NCBI GenBank assembly: GCA_965234475.1
Contig: OZ248397.1
Span: forward strand, 1,054,001-1,118,000
DNA length: 64,000 nucleotides
Source of the DNA: Methylopumilus sp947499625
GTDB taxonomy: Bacteria; Pseudomonadota; Gammaproteobacteria; Burkholderiales; Methylophilaceae
Reading direction: 5' to 3'
Program-made: the position numbers and the translations under genes
Part shown: in pieces, positions 25,499-34,241 of the stretch
Position numbering within the stretch: position 1 is the stretch's first letter
Layout of the letters: each line of letters begins with the position of its first letter
The notes under the pieces: model-generated
Told to the model about the DNA's origin: nothing
The model's input: the letters and a program-made list of their open reading frames with translations, nothing else
The model's database searches: none

Positions 25499-26383
25499 AT
25501 GAGTCACAATATTCAACCGGAACATAAAGCCAAAATATTAAGCGAGGCTTTACCGTACATCAAAAAATTCTTTGGCAAAACTATCGTCATTAAGTACGGG
25601 GGTAATGCAATGGTCGACGAAAATTTAAAGCAATCGTTTGCTAGTGACGTCGTGCTTTTGAAATTAGTTGGCATGAACCCTGTTGTTGTTCATGGTGGTG
25701 GTCCTCAAATAGATGAACACCTCGATAAGCTTGGTAAAAAAGGTGAATTTATTCAAGGTATGAGGGTAACCGACTCTGAAACCATGGATATTGTAGAGAT
25801 GGTTTTAGGTGGCCAGGTGAACAAAGAGATCGTAAATCTCATTAATAGACATGGTGGAAAAGCAGTGGGTCTCACAGGCCAAGATGGAAACTTTATTCAC
25901 GCAAAAAAACTTATTGTGCAAAATGACGCAGATCCTAAAAAAACCATCGATCTTGGTCACGTAGGAGAAATTGCATCAATTAATCCTAGTATTATTAATT
26001 TTCTAGATGAAGGAGATTTTATTCCTGTTATAGCGCCGATTGGTGTTGGAACAAATGGTGAGACTTACAATATCAATGCAGATCTAGTCGCAGGAAAACT
26101 ATCTGAGGTATTACATGCTGAAAAATTAATCTTACTTACAAATACACCTGGCGTTCTAGATAAAAAGGGTTCGCTTCTGACAGGACTAACCCCGAATCAG
26201 ATAGATAAGCTTGTAGAAGATGGCACTTTATCAGGTGGTATGCTACCTAAAATAAGTTCAGCGCTTGACGCTGCAAGAAGTGGCGTTAAAAGTGTCCACA
26301 TTATTGATGGGAGAGTGCAGCACGCACTTTTATTAGAAGTATTAACTGACGAGGGTGTAGGCACTTTAATTAAGGCAAAATAA
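25499..26383 (+). CDS. argB: Acetylglutamate kinase
   Basis: Phosphorylates N-acetylglutamate, step two of arginine synthesis. The 294 residues show the amino-acid-kinase motifs FGKTIVIKYGGNAM (catalytic Lys), VVVHGGGPQID, GMRVTDSETMDIVEM and NINADLVAGKLSEVL. The N-terminal helix before the kinase core is of the type found in hexameric, arginine-inhibited enzymes. It is downstream of the HTH-argA gene, whose kinase-like domain is its paralogue, and directly abuts the TTG start of the next gene. Confidence 0.96.
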   Translation: MSHNIQPEHKAKILSEALPYIKKFFGKTIVIKYGGNAMVDENLKQSFASDVVLLKLVGMNPVVVHGGGPQIDEHLDKLGKKGEFIQGMRVTDSETMDIVEMVLGGQVNKEIVNLINRHGGKAVGLTGQDGNFIHAKKLIVQNDADPKKTIDLGHVGEIASINPSIINFLDEGDFIPVIAPIGVGTNGETYNINADLVAGKLSEVLHAEKLILLTNTPGVLDKKGSLLTGLTPNQIDKLVEDGTLSGGMLPKISSALDAARSGVKSVHIIDGRVQHALLLEVLTDEGVGTLIKAK

Positions 26384-27010
26384 TTGTCAAAGATTTGGAT
26401 TTTTGATTTAGACGATACGCTGCACGACGCAAGTTCAAAAATATTTCCACGCATTAATCAATCTATGACGGCATATGTCAGTGAAAAGCTTAATATCAGC
26501 CAAGATGCTGCACATGATCTTCGCGATCAATATTGGAAAGTCTATGGTGCTACATTGAAAGGGCTCATCGAAAATTATGGTGTTGAACCAAAAGAATTTT
26601 TAATGAAGACGCACGATGCAGAGGAGCTATCGGGGTTCGTAAAGCAATCTCACAATTTAAAAAATACTTTAAAAAAACTCAAGGGTAAAAAAATTGTTTT
26701 TACTAATGCACCGCTGCATTATGCAGTTGCAATTATTAAATCACTAAAAATTCAAAAGTATTTTTCAGCAGTCTATAGCATTGAATCAACCAACTACAAT
26801 CCAAAACCTTCCCTCTATGCGTTTAGAAAAATTTTAAGGCATCTCGGGAAAAAAGCTCATCAATGTGTAATGGTAGAAGATGATCTTGCTAATTTAAAAA
26901 CAGCTCACAAGATTGGTATGAAAACAGTCTTAGTCTCAAAAAAAAATAAAAAAACAGTCTTTATAAATAAAAGAATTACAAAAATTACTCAGCTAAAACA
27001 GTATAACTAG
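26384..27010 (+). CDS. HAD-family pyrimidine 5'-nucleotidase
   Basis: A 208-residue haloacid-dehalogenase phosphatase. Motif I is FDLDDTLHDAS (nucleophile and acid Asp), motif II is FTNAP, and the C-terminal acidic motif is MVEDDLANLKTA. It matches the pyrimidine 5'-nucleotidase group, which dephosphorylates UMP-type nucleotides or damaged analogues, and is commonly found after argB in betaproteobacteria. It starts with TTG immediately after the argB stop; no ATG lies nearby in frame. The Lys-rich tail is AT-driven. Its TAG shares the CTAG tetranucleotide with the cca stop on the other strand. Confidence 0.85.
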   Translation: MSKIWIFDLDDTLHDASSKIFPRINQSMTAYVSEKLNISQDAAHDLRDQYWKVYGATLKGLIENYGVEPKEFLMKTHDAEELSGFVKQSHNLKNTLKKLKGKKIVFTNAPLHYAVAIIKSLKIQKYFSAVYSIESTNYNPKPSLYAFRKILRHLGKKAHQCVMVEDDLANLKTAHKIGMKTVLVSKKNKKTVFINKRITKITQLKQYN

Positions 27011-28131
27011 ATAAGCTTGACCAGCATATTAAGTCGTGCTTCGAAAATAGCAGTCTTAATATCGAAGCCGCGTTTATTTTGGCTAATAGAACTAAGATTC
27101 AATTTATTAAGATGTTTTAAATACTTTTGTAATACTTTCAAGGTGGTTTGTGCAGTATTTTTTTGGCTTAGCTGGCCTTCGATATAAGCTTCAAAAATTT
27201 GCATTACATCTGGAAGTATGTCCGGATTCCTAAATAAATCCATCTTGTAGATTAAATCTAAAACTTGACGTGGTTTAAGTTTTTTAAATTGCTTTAAGTC
27301 AGGTAGGTTAAATATCAACTTCTCAGTTAATTTTTTTACAGCATTGGGTACAGAAAGTCTTAGATAAATTTTCTCATTACATTTAATACCAGGCTTTATA
27401 GGATAGGTATACATAAAAAATATAGCTGCTCTAACATCAGCCGAGTATCCAAGTTTAGCTGCGTACTCTAAACTTTTTTTAATTGAATTTTTATTTTTTG
27501 GGTAATCTAGTTCTGGCAGTAATATTTTAAGAGCACCACATCGATTCAGTACTTCAAACATCAAATAAGATTTTTTTTCTAAAAATCCAGCGGCTAATTC
27601 ACTCCAGACTCGTTCAGAAGCTACAGTTTCAATTTCTTTATTTTTTATAATCTGCTTAAGAATAGCTTCTGTCTTGGGATGAATTTTAAACTTGTGAAAT
27701 CGAGCAGAAAATCTAGCAATGCGCAGAACTCTAATTGGGTCTTCCACAAATGCAGAGCTCACGTGTCGCAATACTCTACTTTTGATATCTTTTATACCGC
27801 CAAAGGGATCAAAAAACTTTCCTCTTTTGTCTTTTGCTATCGCATTAATTGTAAGGTCTCTTCGTTGCAGATCTTCTTCTAGCGTTACTTCTTCTGAGGC
27901 ATAAACTTTAAAACCCTTATACCCTTTTGAGACTTTTCGTTCAGTTCTTGCCAAGGCGTATTCTTGGTGTGTTTTTGGATGTAAAAAAACTGGAAAATCT
28001 TTACCTACAGGTTTGTAGCCTAATTTGACCATTTCCTCAGAAGTGGATCCTACGACTACATAGTCTTTATCTTTAACAGATAAGCCCATGATTTGATCTC
28101 GAACAGCGCCGCCTACGAGATATATTTTCAT
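27007..28131 (-). CDS. cca: CCA-adding tRNA nucleotidyltransferase with degenerate HD region
   Basis: Adds or repairs the 3' CCA of tRNA. The class II head domain is intact: YLVGGAVRD (residues 4-12), the catalytic DKD (21-23), RRDLTINAIA (90-99) and EDPIRVLRIARFSARF (130-145). The bacterial class II enzyme usually carries a C-terminal HD phosphohydrolase domain with a CHDLGK motif; here the matching part (about 212-250) reads VRAAIFFMYTYPIKPG and has no HD, so phosphatase activity should be lost while nucleotidyl transfer remains. Length is 374 residues against 412 in E. coli. It is last in the long dcw-lpxC run; its start touches the preceding gene's stop. Confidence 0.92.
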   Translation of the reverse strand: MKIYLVGGAVRDQIMGLSVKDKDYVVVGSTSEEMVKLGYKPVGKDFPVFLHPKTHQEYALARTERKVSKGYKGFKVYASEEVTLEEDLQRRDLTINAIAKDKRGKFFDPFGGIKDIKSRVLRHVSSAFVEDPIRVLRIARFSARFHKFKIHPKTEAILKQIIKNKEIETVASERVWSELAAGFLEKKSYLMFEVLNRCGALKILLPELDYPKNKNSIKKSLEYAAKLGYSADVRAAIFFMYTYPIKPGIKCNEKIYLRLSVPNAVKKLTEKLIFNLPDLKQFKKLKPRQVLDLIYKMDLFRNPDILPDVMQIFEAYIEGQLSQKNTAQTTLKVLQKYLKHLNKLNLSSISQNKRGFDIKTAIFEARLNMLVKLI

Positions 28132-29082
28132 TTATCTACCAGATTTGCTTCTATAAAAATGGTACTTGGATCGCGTGGGGGATCTATTTTTCTTATTGCC
28201 TAGGTAATGCTCTAAACGCTCGAAAGAGTAGCGGTATGAGATTACGCGTTGCGTATTTACAACATTATCAACCTGCATAGACCTCCAGTTGTCGCGCGTT
28301 AAAATTTTGATTGGCATCATTTCCATACTAAAGGCAAATAGGTATGAAAAACTTCTATTAAGGGGGATGATTAACCGATTTAATTTTTCTGATCGAATAA
28401 TAAGACGAATAATCTCTTTGAGCGAATAAACATCAGGCCCACCTAGATCGTAAACGCTACCATACGTTTTTTTATCAAAAAGTGTCTTAATTAAAATTTT
28501 TGTCACATCCTCAACAAAAATGGGTTGAAATTTAGACTGAGGTGATAGGAGAGCTATTGCTGGCAACCATTTCACAAGAATTTTAAACATATTAATAAAG
28601 TTATCTTTTGCCCCAAAGATAACAGAAGGTTTTAATATAGTTAAATCTAAATCTTTTTGTTTAAGTAATTCGGATTCGCCTAGCGCTTTAGATTTAAGAT
28701 ATAAACTAGGGGCCCTGATACTTGCGCCCAAAGCACTAACATGAAGTAATCGCTTAATACCTAAATCCTTCATGACTTTTGCCAAATGACTTGGCCATAT
28801 ATGATGAATGTTGTCAAAAGACTCTTTTTTAGATTGGTGAAGTATGCCTAAGAGGTTAATTACAACATCTGTCTTTTTTAAATCTTTTGCTATTTGTGCA
28901 AGATTATTAAGATCTAAGTTAAATATTTCAACGTTTGGATTGACGGTCCATAATTTAATTTTTTCTTTATTTCGAGAAAACAATTTTAGATTTTGATTAG
29001 ATTGGCTTAGAGCTAAAACAAGGCTGGACCCTAAAAATCCTGACGCCCCAAAAATTGCAATTGTTTTTTTTGAGTTAGCCAT
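28132..29082 (-). CDS. NAD(P)-binding reductase, complex I NDUFA9-like (atypical SDR)
   Basis: A 316-residue extended/atypical short-chain dehydrogenase. The Rossmann motif FGASGFLGSSLV lies at the N-terminus; VSALGA and YLKSKALGE hold the Ser and the YxxxK pair; ILKPSVIFGAKD and DLGGPDVYSLKEI are typical of the complex I NDUFA9 family. In bacteria these are free-standing, suggested to act in quinone or lipid metabolism or envelope maintenance, with no proven reaction. The C-terminus is very basic (RSPTRSKYHFYRSKSGR). It lies 7 bases after the small membrane-protein gene and abuts cca. Confidence 0.82.
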   Translation of the reverse strand: MANSKKTIAIFGASGFLGSSLVLALSQSNQNLKLFSRNKEKIKLWTVNPNVEIFNLDLNNLAQIAKDLKKTDVVINLLGILHQSKKESFDNIHHIWPSHLAKVMKDLGIKRLLHVSALGASIRAPSLYLKSKALGESELLKQKDLDLTILKPSVIFGAKDNFINMFKILVKWLPAIALLSPQSKFQPIFVEDVTKILIKTLFDKKTYGSVYDLGGPDVYSLKEIIRLIIRSEKLNRLIIPLNRSFSYLFAFSMEMMPIKILTRDNWRSMQVDNVVNTQRVISYRYSFERLEHYLGNKKNRSPTRSKYHFYRSKSGR

Positions 29083-29089
29083 CTAGAAA

Positions 29090-29251
29090 TTAAAGCATTC
29101 TTAAAATAAATATAAGGATAAGAATTAATGTGATGTTTGTGGTGAGTTTTAAATACTTTATGTATTTTTTATTTTTTGTATTTAAATATAAAAAAGTAAA
29201 TGCTACTAATATTACAAGTAATAACAATATACAAAATCTTAAAATGTTCAT
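29090..29251 (-). CDS. Small membrane protein, 53 aa, translationally coupled to lpxC
   Basis: A short reading frame starting at the lpxC stop in an ATGA overlap. It encodes MNILRFCILLLLVILVAFTF (first helix, residues 5-23), a basic middle LNTKNKKYIKYLK, and a second helix (about 38-51, TLILILIFILRM). Two hydrophobic segments with a short positive loop suggest a hairpin membrane protein. I do not recognise a named family, though similar tiny two-helix proteins occur near lpxC in related bacteria, as far as I recall. The ATGA coupling, the exact filling of the lpxC-reductase gap and the membrane pattern support it; AT-rich sequence can mimic hydrophobic codons, so some doubt remains. Confidence 0.7.
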   Translation of the reverse strand: MNILRFCILLLLVILVAFTFLYLNTKNKKYIKYLKLTTNITLILILIFILRML

Positions 29252-30201
29252 TGGTAAACTCCCGCCATCTCTTGATTTAAAATTCCATTCTTAGAATTGG
29301 TGTAACGTGTTGCTAAATTAGAGGTCTTAGGATCTTGGCTATCTAATGTTATTAAGCTCCAGCACTTCTTATCAGAAAGTAGTGCAAGCAACAACTTGTT
29401 ATTTAATTCGTGGCCAGATTTGTATGCCTTAAAATTGCCTATGATTGCGTAACCTAGCATGTATAGATCACCTACAGCATCAAGTATTTTATGTCGCACA
29501 AATTCATCGTTGTAGCGTAATCCATCTGTATTAATAATCTTGTACTCATCTAAGACAATAGCATTATCGAGTGATCCACCCCTAGCTAATCCATGAGATC
29601 TTAAGTACTCAACTTCCTGCATAAATCCAAATGTACGTGCACGGCTAATTTCTGTGATATAGGATTCATCGTAAAAATCTAAAGCAACTTTGTTAGTCGA
29701 TGCATCAAATACAGGATGAGGAAAATCGATTGTAAAATCAACTTTAAATCCATCATAAGGCTCAAACCTTGCCCATTTGTCTTTATCTTTTACTTCAATT
29801 ACATCCTTAATCAACACAAATTTTTTCGCGGCATCTTGTTCTTTGATCCTCGCTGTTTGGAGTAGATAAATAAATGGTATGGAGCTTCCGTCCATAATAG
29901 GCACTTCAGATCCATTCAGCTCTATAATAATATTATCGATACCTGTAGCTGATAATGCAGACATTAAATGTTCAACGGTTGCTACACGCGAAGTGTCTTG
30001 ACCAATAGCTGAACACATTTTGGTATCTTTCACAGCATCAGGGCTTACTTTAACCTCATTGATTTTATTTTGATCAACCCTTCTAAAGACAATGCCTTGA
30101 TCCACTTCGGCAGGCTTTAAAGTCATAGTCACTTTTTCACCATTATGGAGACCGACACCAGAAGTCTGCACTGACCTTTGAATAGTTCTTTGTTTAATCA
30201 T
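29248..30201 (-). CDS. lpxC: UDP-3-O-acyl-N-acetylglucosamine deacetylase
   Basis: Zinc deacetylase performing the committed step of lipid A synthesis. Zinc ligands are His in VEHLMSALSATGIDN and in FVRHKILDAVGDLYML (His and Asp); the catalytic Glu is in the first motif, and a further His in YKSGHELNNKLL. Length is 317 residues against 305 in E. coli. It sits after ftsZ, seven bases downstream, as in E. coli (there with secM between lpxC and secA), and overlaps the following small gene by four bases. Confidence 0.96.
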   Translation of the reverse strand: MIKQRTIQRSVQTSGVGLHNGEKVTMTLKPAEVDQGIVFRRVDQNKINEVKVSPDAVKDTKMCSAIGQDTSRVATVEHLMSALSATGIDNIIIELNGSEVPIMDGSSIPFIYLLQTARIKEQDAAKKFVLIKDVIEVKDKDKWARFEPYDGFKVDFTIDFPHPVFDASTNKVALDFYDESYITEISRARTFGFMQEVEYLRSHGLARGGSLDNAIVLDEYKIINTDGLRYNDEFVRHKILDAVGDLYMLGYAIIGNFKAYKSGHELNNKLLLALLSDKKCWSLITLDSQDPKTSNLATRYTNSKNGILNQEMAGVYQ

Positions 30202-30208
30202 TGAATAC

Positions 30209-31360
30209 TTACTCGCCTTTTTTTCTCAAGAATGCAGGAATATCATATTCTTCCATACCTGACATTTTCATAATTTCAACCTGGGCCCTATTTTCATTGG
30301 AGCTGAACACATCAGGTTCATCATCTAGAGAGGGCTCTTCTTGGGTCGGGGTTTGTTTATTTTGTATGATAGATCTGGGTTCGATACGGGGCATCCTTTG
30401 TTTTACGTTTTGAGCTAATCCTGTAGCCACAACAGTCACTCGAATAGAGTCACCCATTACCTCATCAATTACATTACCGACAATTACTGTAGCATCGATA
30501 GCTGCAAACTGCTTAATCGTTTCCATGACTTCATGGTATTCCTTAAGTGTAAATTTACTACTTGCAGAAATGTTTACTAATACACCTCGCGCATTTACTA
30601 AATTCACATCCTCTAAGAGAGGGCTTGCTACTGCTGCTTGAGATGCTTTATATGCACGATGTTCGCCTTGAGCGACACCAGAACCAATCATCGCCATTCC
30701 CATTTCTCCCATGACCGTCTTAACGTCAGCAAAGTCAACATTCACTAACCCTGGGCTATTAATAATTTCTGAAATACCTGAAACTGCGTTATAAAGAACA
30801 TCATTTGTTGCATTAAAGGCTTCTAAGAATGGGATATGCTCACCTAAAACTTCCATTAACTTTTCATTTGGAATGACAATTAGGGAATCTACATGCTGAA
30901 CTAATTCATTAATACCATCAGCAGCAATCGCTGTTCTTTTACCTTCAAATAAGAAAGGTTTAGTGACAACTGCAATAGTTAAAATACCTAATTCTTTTGC
31001 AATTTTTGCAATCACAGGTGCGGCACCTGTTCCAGTTCCGCCACCCATTCCTGCTGTGATAAATAACATATCAGCACCTTTAATAGAACTGATAATTTTT
31101 TCTTTATCATCAATAGCAGCTTGCTTTCCAATTTCAGGCTTAGCACCCGCGCCTAAGCCTTTGGTCATCGCCTGGCCAATCTGCAATATATGGCTTGCCC
31201 GACTTTTTTTCAAAGCTTGCATGTCAGTATTGGCACAAATAAATTCAACGCCTGTTAAATTCTTATCGATCATATGATCAATAGCATTTCCGCCACAGCC
31301 TCCGACACCAATCACTTTTATGATGGCATTTTGTGACTTGCTATCAACAACTTCAAACAT
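30209..31360 (-). CDS. ftsZ: Cell division GTPase FtsZ
   Basis: Tubulin-like protein that forms the division ring. The GTP-binding signature GGGTGTGAAPV is near residue 106, the T7-loop NVDFADVKTVM follows, and the C-terminal conserved peptide reads EEYDIPAFLRKKGE, the binding site for FtsA and ZipA. Length is 383 residues, as in E. coli (383). It lies 16 bases downstream of ftsA and before lpxC in the dcw cluster. Confidence 0.98.
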   Translation of the reverse strand: MFEVVDSKSQNAIIKVIGVGGCGGNAIDHMIDKNLTGVEFICANTDMQALKKSRASHILQIGQAMTKGLGAGAKPEIGKQAAIDDKEKIISSIKGADMLFITAGMGGGTGTGAAPVIAKIAKELGILTIAVVTKPFLFEGKRTAIAADGINELVQHVDSLIVIPNEKLMEVLGEHIPFLEAFNATNDVLYNAVSGISEIINSPGLVNVDFADVKTVMGEMGMAMIGSGVAQGEHRAYKASQAAVASPLLEDVNLVNARGVLVNISASSKFTLKEYHEVMETIKQFAAIDATVIVGNVIDEVMGDSIRVTVVATGLAQNVKQRMPRIEPRSIIQNKQTPTQEEPSLDDEPDVFSSNENRAQVEIMKMSGMEEYDIPAFLRKKGE

Positions 31361-31376
31361 ACTTTATCTCCAAGAA

Positions 31377-32615
31377 TTAAAAGTTACCTTGAAACCAATT
31401 CTTCATTTTCATAAAGATTTGATTTATTGAATTGCCATCAATTTGATTCATCATTTCTTTTTCTAGCTGCCCTTTCCCCATCAGTAACAATCCAATGCCC
31501 GTTGAGTACCTGGGATTGTCGACGACTTCAGACAAACCACCTACATTTCTTGGTGTGCCAATTCGGACCGGCATCCTGAATACACTCTCCCCAAGATTTA
31601 CCATGCCTTTCATCAAGGACGATCCGCCTGTAATTACAATTCCAGAAGCTATCATATCTTCCATGCCACTTCGTTTCAACTCGTGTGCTACAAGCTCATA
31701 AAGCTCAACCAGTCTAGCTTCAATGACCTCTGCTAATGAGAGCGTTGAGATAGTTTTAGACTCTTTTCCATCTACTATAGGAATTTCAATTTGCTCTGAA
31801 GCTGAGGCTAAACTTCTTGCAGCGTAACCATGCTTAATTTTTATCTCTTCTGCTGACGGTAAAGGCGTTCTAAACGCCACCGCAATATCATTATTGATTT
31901 GATCACCTGCAATCGGAATCACGGCCGTATGTCGAATAGATCCTTGTCTTAGCACAGCGATATCAGTTGTCCCACCGCCAATATCCACCAAACAAACACC
32001 TAATTCTTTTTCATCATCCGTGAGAACTGCCATGCTTGAAGCTAAGGGTTGCAGAACTAATTCAGACACTTCAAGTCCACAACGCTTGATACATTTCACA
32101 ATATTTTGAGCGGCTGCAATAGCGCCTGTGACAATATGAACCTTAACTTCTAATTTCATACCGCTCATACCAAGTGGCTGTCTGACATCTTCCTGCCCAT
32201 CAATCACATATTCTTGTGTCAAAATATGCAGAACTTGTTGATCGTTGGGGAGTGTAATAGCACAAGCAGTTTCAATCACTTTATCAACGTCCAATTGAGA
32301 GACTTCAGTATCTTTAATTTTGACCATACCGTGAGAATTGATACTTTTAATATGGCTACCTGCAATGCCAGTATAAACATCAGTAATCTTGCAATTCGCC
32401 ATCAATTCAGCTTCCTCAATAGCTCTTTGAATCGCCTCCATAGTGGAATCAATATTAATGACTACACCTTTTTTTAATCCTTTTGAGCTATGTTGGCCTA
32501 ATCCGATCACATTTAGTAGACCATCTGGCTGCAGTTCAGCGACAATAGCCACAATTTTCGATGTTCCAATATCAAGTCCTACGATGAGATTTTTTTCTTC
32601 TTTTTGTTTAATCAT
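31377..32615 (-). CDS. ftsA: Cell division protein FtsA
   Basis: Actin-like ATPase that tethers FtsZ to the membrane. The first phosphate loop is VGLDIGTSKIVAIVAE; the second is CLVDIGGGTTDIAVL, and the adenosine motif is GIVITGGSSLMKGM. The C-terminal amphipathic membrane-targeting helix is MKNWFQGNF. Length is 412 residues (E. coli 420). Its start overlaps the ftsQ stop by four bases. Confidence 0.97.
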   Translation of the reverse strand: MIKQKEEKNLIVGLDIGTSKIVAIVAELQPDGLLNVIGLGQHSSKGLKKGVVINIDSTMEAIQRAIEEAELMANCKITDVYTGIAGSHIKSINSHGMVKIKDTEVSQLDVDKVIETACAITLPNDQQVLHILTQEYVIDGQEDVRQPLGMSGMKLEVKVHIVTGAIAAAQNIVKCIKRCGLEVSELVLQPLASSMAVLTDDEKELGVCLVDIGGGTTDIAVLRQGSIRHTAVIPIAGDQINNDIAVAFRTPLPSAEEIKIKHGYAARSLASASEQIEIPIVDGKESKTISTLSLAEVIEARLVELYELVAHELKRSGMEDMIASGIVITGGSSLMKGMVNLGESVFRMPVRIGTPRNVGGLSEVVDNPRYSTGIGLLLMGKGQLEKEMMNQIDGNSINQIFMKMKNWFQGNF

Positions 32616-33346
32616 ATAAGCGGCCTCTCGCCACTATCAATTTTTTGGATTGGTTCAGTAGATTTTTTAATGGCAAAACCATTTGGATATCTTAAGTCAG
32701 CTGAGCCAATTCTTTTAACAGAGGCAGAAATATTATCGTACTGAGCCATAAAGCGAGATAGGTTTTCTTCGATGTTGTCTTTACTTAAAATAATTTTCAT
32801 ATTGTTTGTAGTTCTAATGTCCCAAGTGTACCTAGAAGATAGGGAAACTTGCGCAATTTTTAATTGTTTTTTTTCTAAAATACTTTGCATTTTTTTATAC
32901 TCCAGTGCTATATGACTCTCCGTTCCTTCTGGGCCAAAAAATAATGGGAGATCTTCATCGGATGCCCCATGAAAAATTTCGCCATTCTCATTTACTAATG
33001 CAATAGCACCCCACCTTCCTATCGCTTGATGCTCCTCGACAAGCACTTCTAATCGATCAGGCCAAACTCTCTTTAAACTTACATTTCTTATCCAAGGCAG
33101 TTTTGTAAAAGCTTCTTTGGTGTTATATAAATCTAAGGAAAAAAAATTACCTTTTACAAATCGATCTGAAATCATACTCACTTGATCTTCGTCAAGGTGA
33201 TGATATTGGCCTACTACCTTAATTTCTCTTATGGGAAATTTAGCAAAATGCATAAATTGATAACTCAACAGAAAAAGTATCAAAATAATATTAAGTAAAA
33301 AAACTAAATTGCCTAACCAATAAACTTTTAAATAGTTATTTAACAT
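32612..33346 (-). CDS. ftsQ: Cell division protein FtsQ
   Basis: Bitopic division protein linking FtsL/FtsB with the septal synthase. One membrane helix lies at about residues 12-32, then a POTRA domain (FPIREIKVVGQYHHLDEDQV and about 70 following residues) and the FtsQ beta domain. Sequence identity in this family is low; position between ddl and ftsA and the domain order decide the call. Length is 244 residues (E. coli 276). It overlaps ddl by 11 bases and ftsA by four. Confidence 0.93.
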   Translation of the reverse strand: MLNNYLKVYWLGNLVFLLNIILILFLLSYQFMHFAKFPIREIKVVGQYHHLDEDQVSMISDRFVKGNFFSLDLYNTKEAFTKLPWIRNVSLKRVWPDRLEVLVEEHQAIGRWGAIALVNENGEIFHGASDEDLPLFFGPEGTESHIALEYKKMQSILEKKQLKIAQVSLSSRYTWDIRTTNNMKIILSKDNIEENLSRFMAQYDNISASVKRIGSADLRYPNGFAIKKSTEPIQKIDSGERPLI

Positions 33347-34241
33347 ATGCTGTTTTTAAAATTTCTAGCACTAAGTGATCAAAATCAATACCCATCTCTT
33401 TTGCGGCCATGGGTACTAAACTGTGGCTCGTCATACCAGGTGATGTATTCACTTCTATAAAATAGTGGTGGCTTTTTTTATCCATCATAAAATCGACACG
33501 ACCCCAGCTAGAACATCCAATCGAATTAAAAGCCTCCAAAGCCTCATTAGCTATTAAAGCTTCTTTATTTTTCTCTATTCCTGAAGGGCAAATGTATTGC
33601 GTATCGTCTTTAAGATATTTAGCTTCGTAATCATAAAACTCATTACTTGGCTTTATTCTAATAACAGGCAAGGTCTTACCATTTACGATAGCTACTGTAT
33701 ATTCCTCGCCATCCACAAACTCTTCAACGATAACATTTGGATCAATCTTTGATGTTTTTGAAAAAGCTTTTTTATATTGTTCTTCATTTTTGATTTTATC
33801 GATACCGATACTTGAACCTTCATTAGAAGGTTTAATAAAAAAAGGCAATCCTATTGTATTTACGACATCCGTATATGGCGTTTTCTCGGTAACGTGCAGA
33901 AAATCTGGCGTTGAAATATTTAATGAGCGCCATAATAATTTCGTTTTAAGCTTGTCCATCCCAATCGCTGAACTTGCAGAGTCACTGCCGGTATATGCAA
34001 CATTTTTTGATTTTAATAAAGCTTGTATTGATCCATCTTCTCCACCTCTCCCATGCAAGGCTATAAAAACTCTGTCATAACTTTTAATATCTTCAATATT
34101 TCTACCTGAAGGGTCAAAAGTCTCAGCATTGATACCCAGTCGCTTTAAAGCATGAAATATAGCATCACCACTTAGAAGTGAAATAGCTCTTTCATTCGAG
34201 TCGCCGCCCATAAGAACAGCAACTTTTCCAAATTTATCCAT
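33336..34241 (-). CDS. ddlB: D-alanine--D-alanine ligase
   Basis: ATP-grasp ligase that makes the D-Ala-D-Ala end of the peptidoglycan stem peptide. It shows VLMGGDSNERAISLLSG at the N-terminus, FIALHGRGGEDGSIQ, FFIKPSNEGSSIGIDK (ATP-binding Lys), VEEFVDGEEYTVAIV and the Mg site FIEVNTSPGMTSHS. Length is 301 residues against 306 for DdlB. It touches the murB stop and overlaps ftsQ, its usual dcw neighbours. Confidence 0.96.
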   Translation of the reverse strand: MDKFGKVAVLMGGDSNERAISLLSGDAIFHALKRLGINAETFDPSGRNIEDIKSYDRVFIALHGRGGEDGSIQALLKSKNVAYTGSDSASSAIGMDKLKTKLLWRSLNISTPDFLHVTEKTPYTDVVNTIGLPFFIKPSNEGSSIGIDKIKNEEQYKKAFSKTSKIDPNVIVEEFVDGEEYTVAIVNGKTLPVIRIKPSNEFYDYEAKYLKDDTQYICPSGIEKNKEALIANEALEAFNSIGCSSWGRVDFMMDKKSHHYFIEVNTSPGMTSHSLVPMAAKEMGIDFDHLVLEILKTAYVK

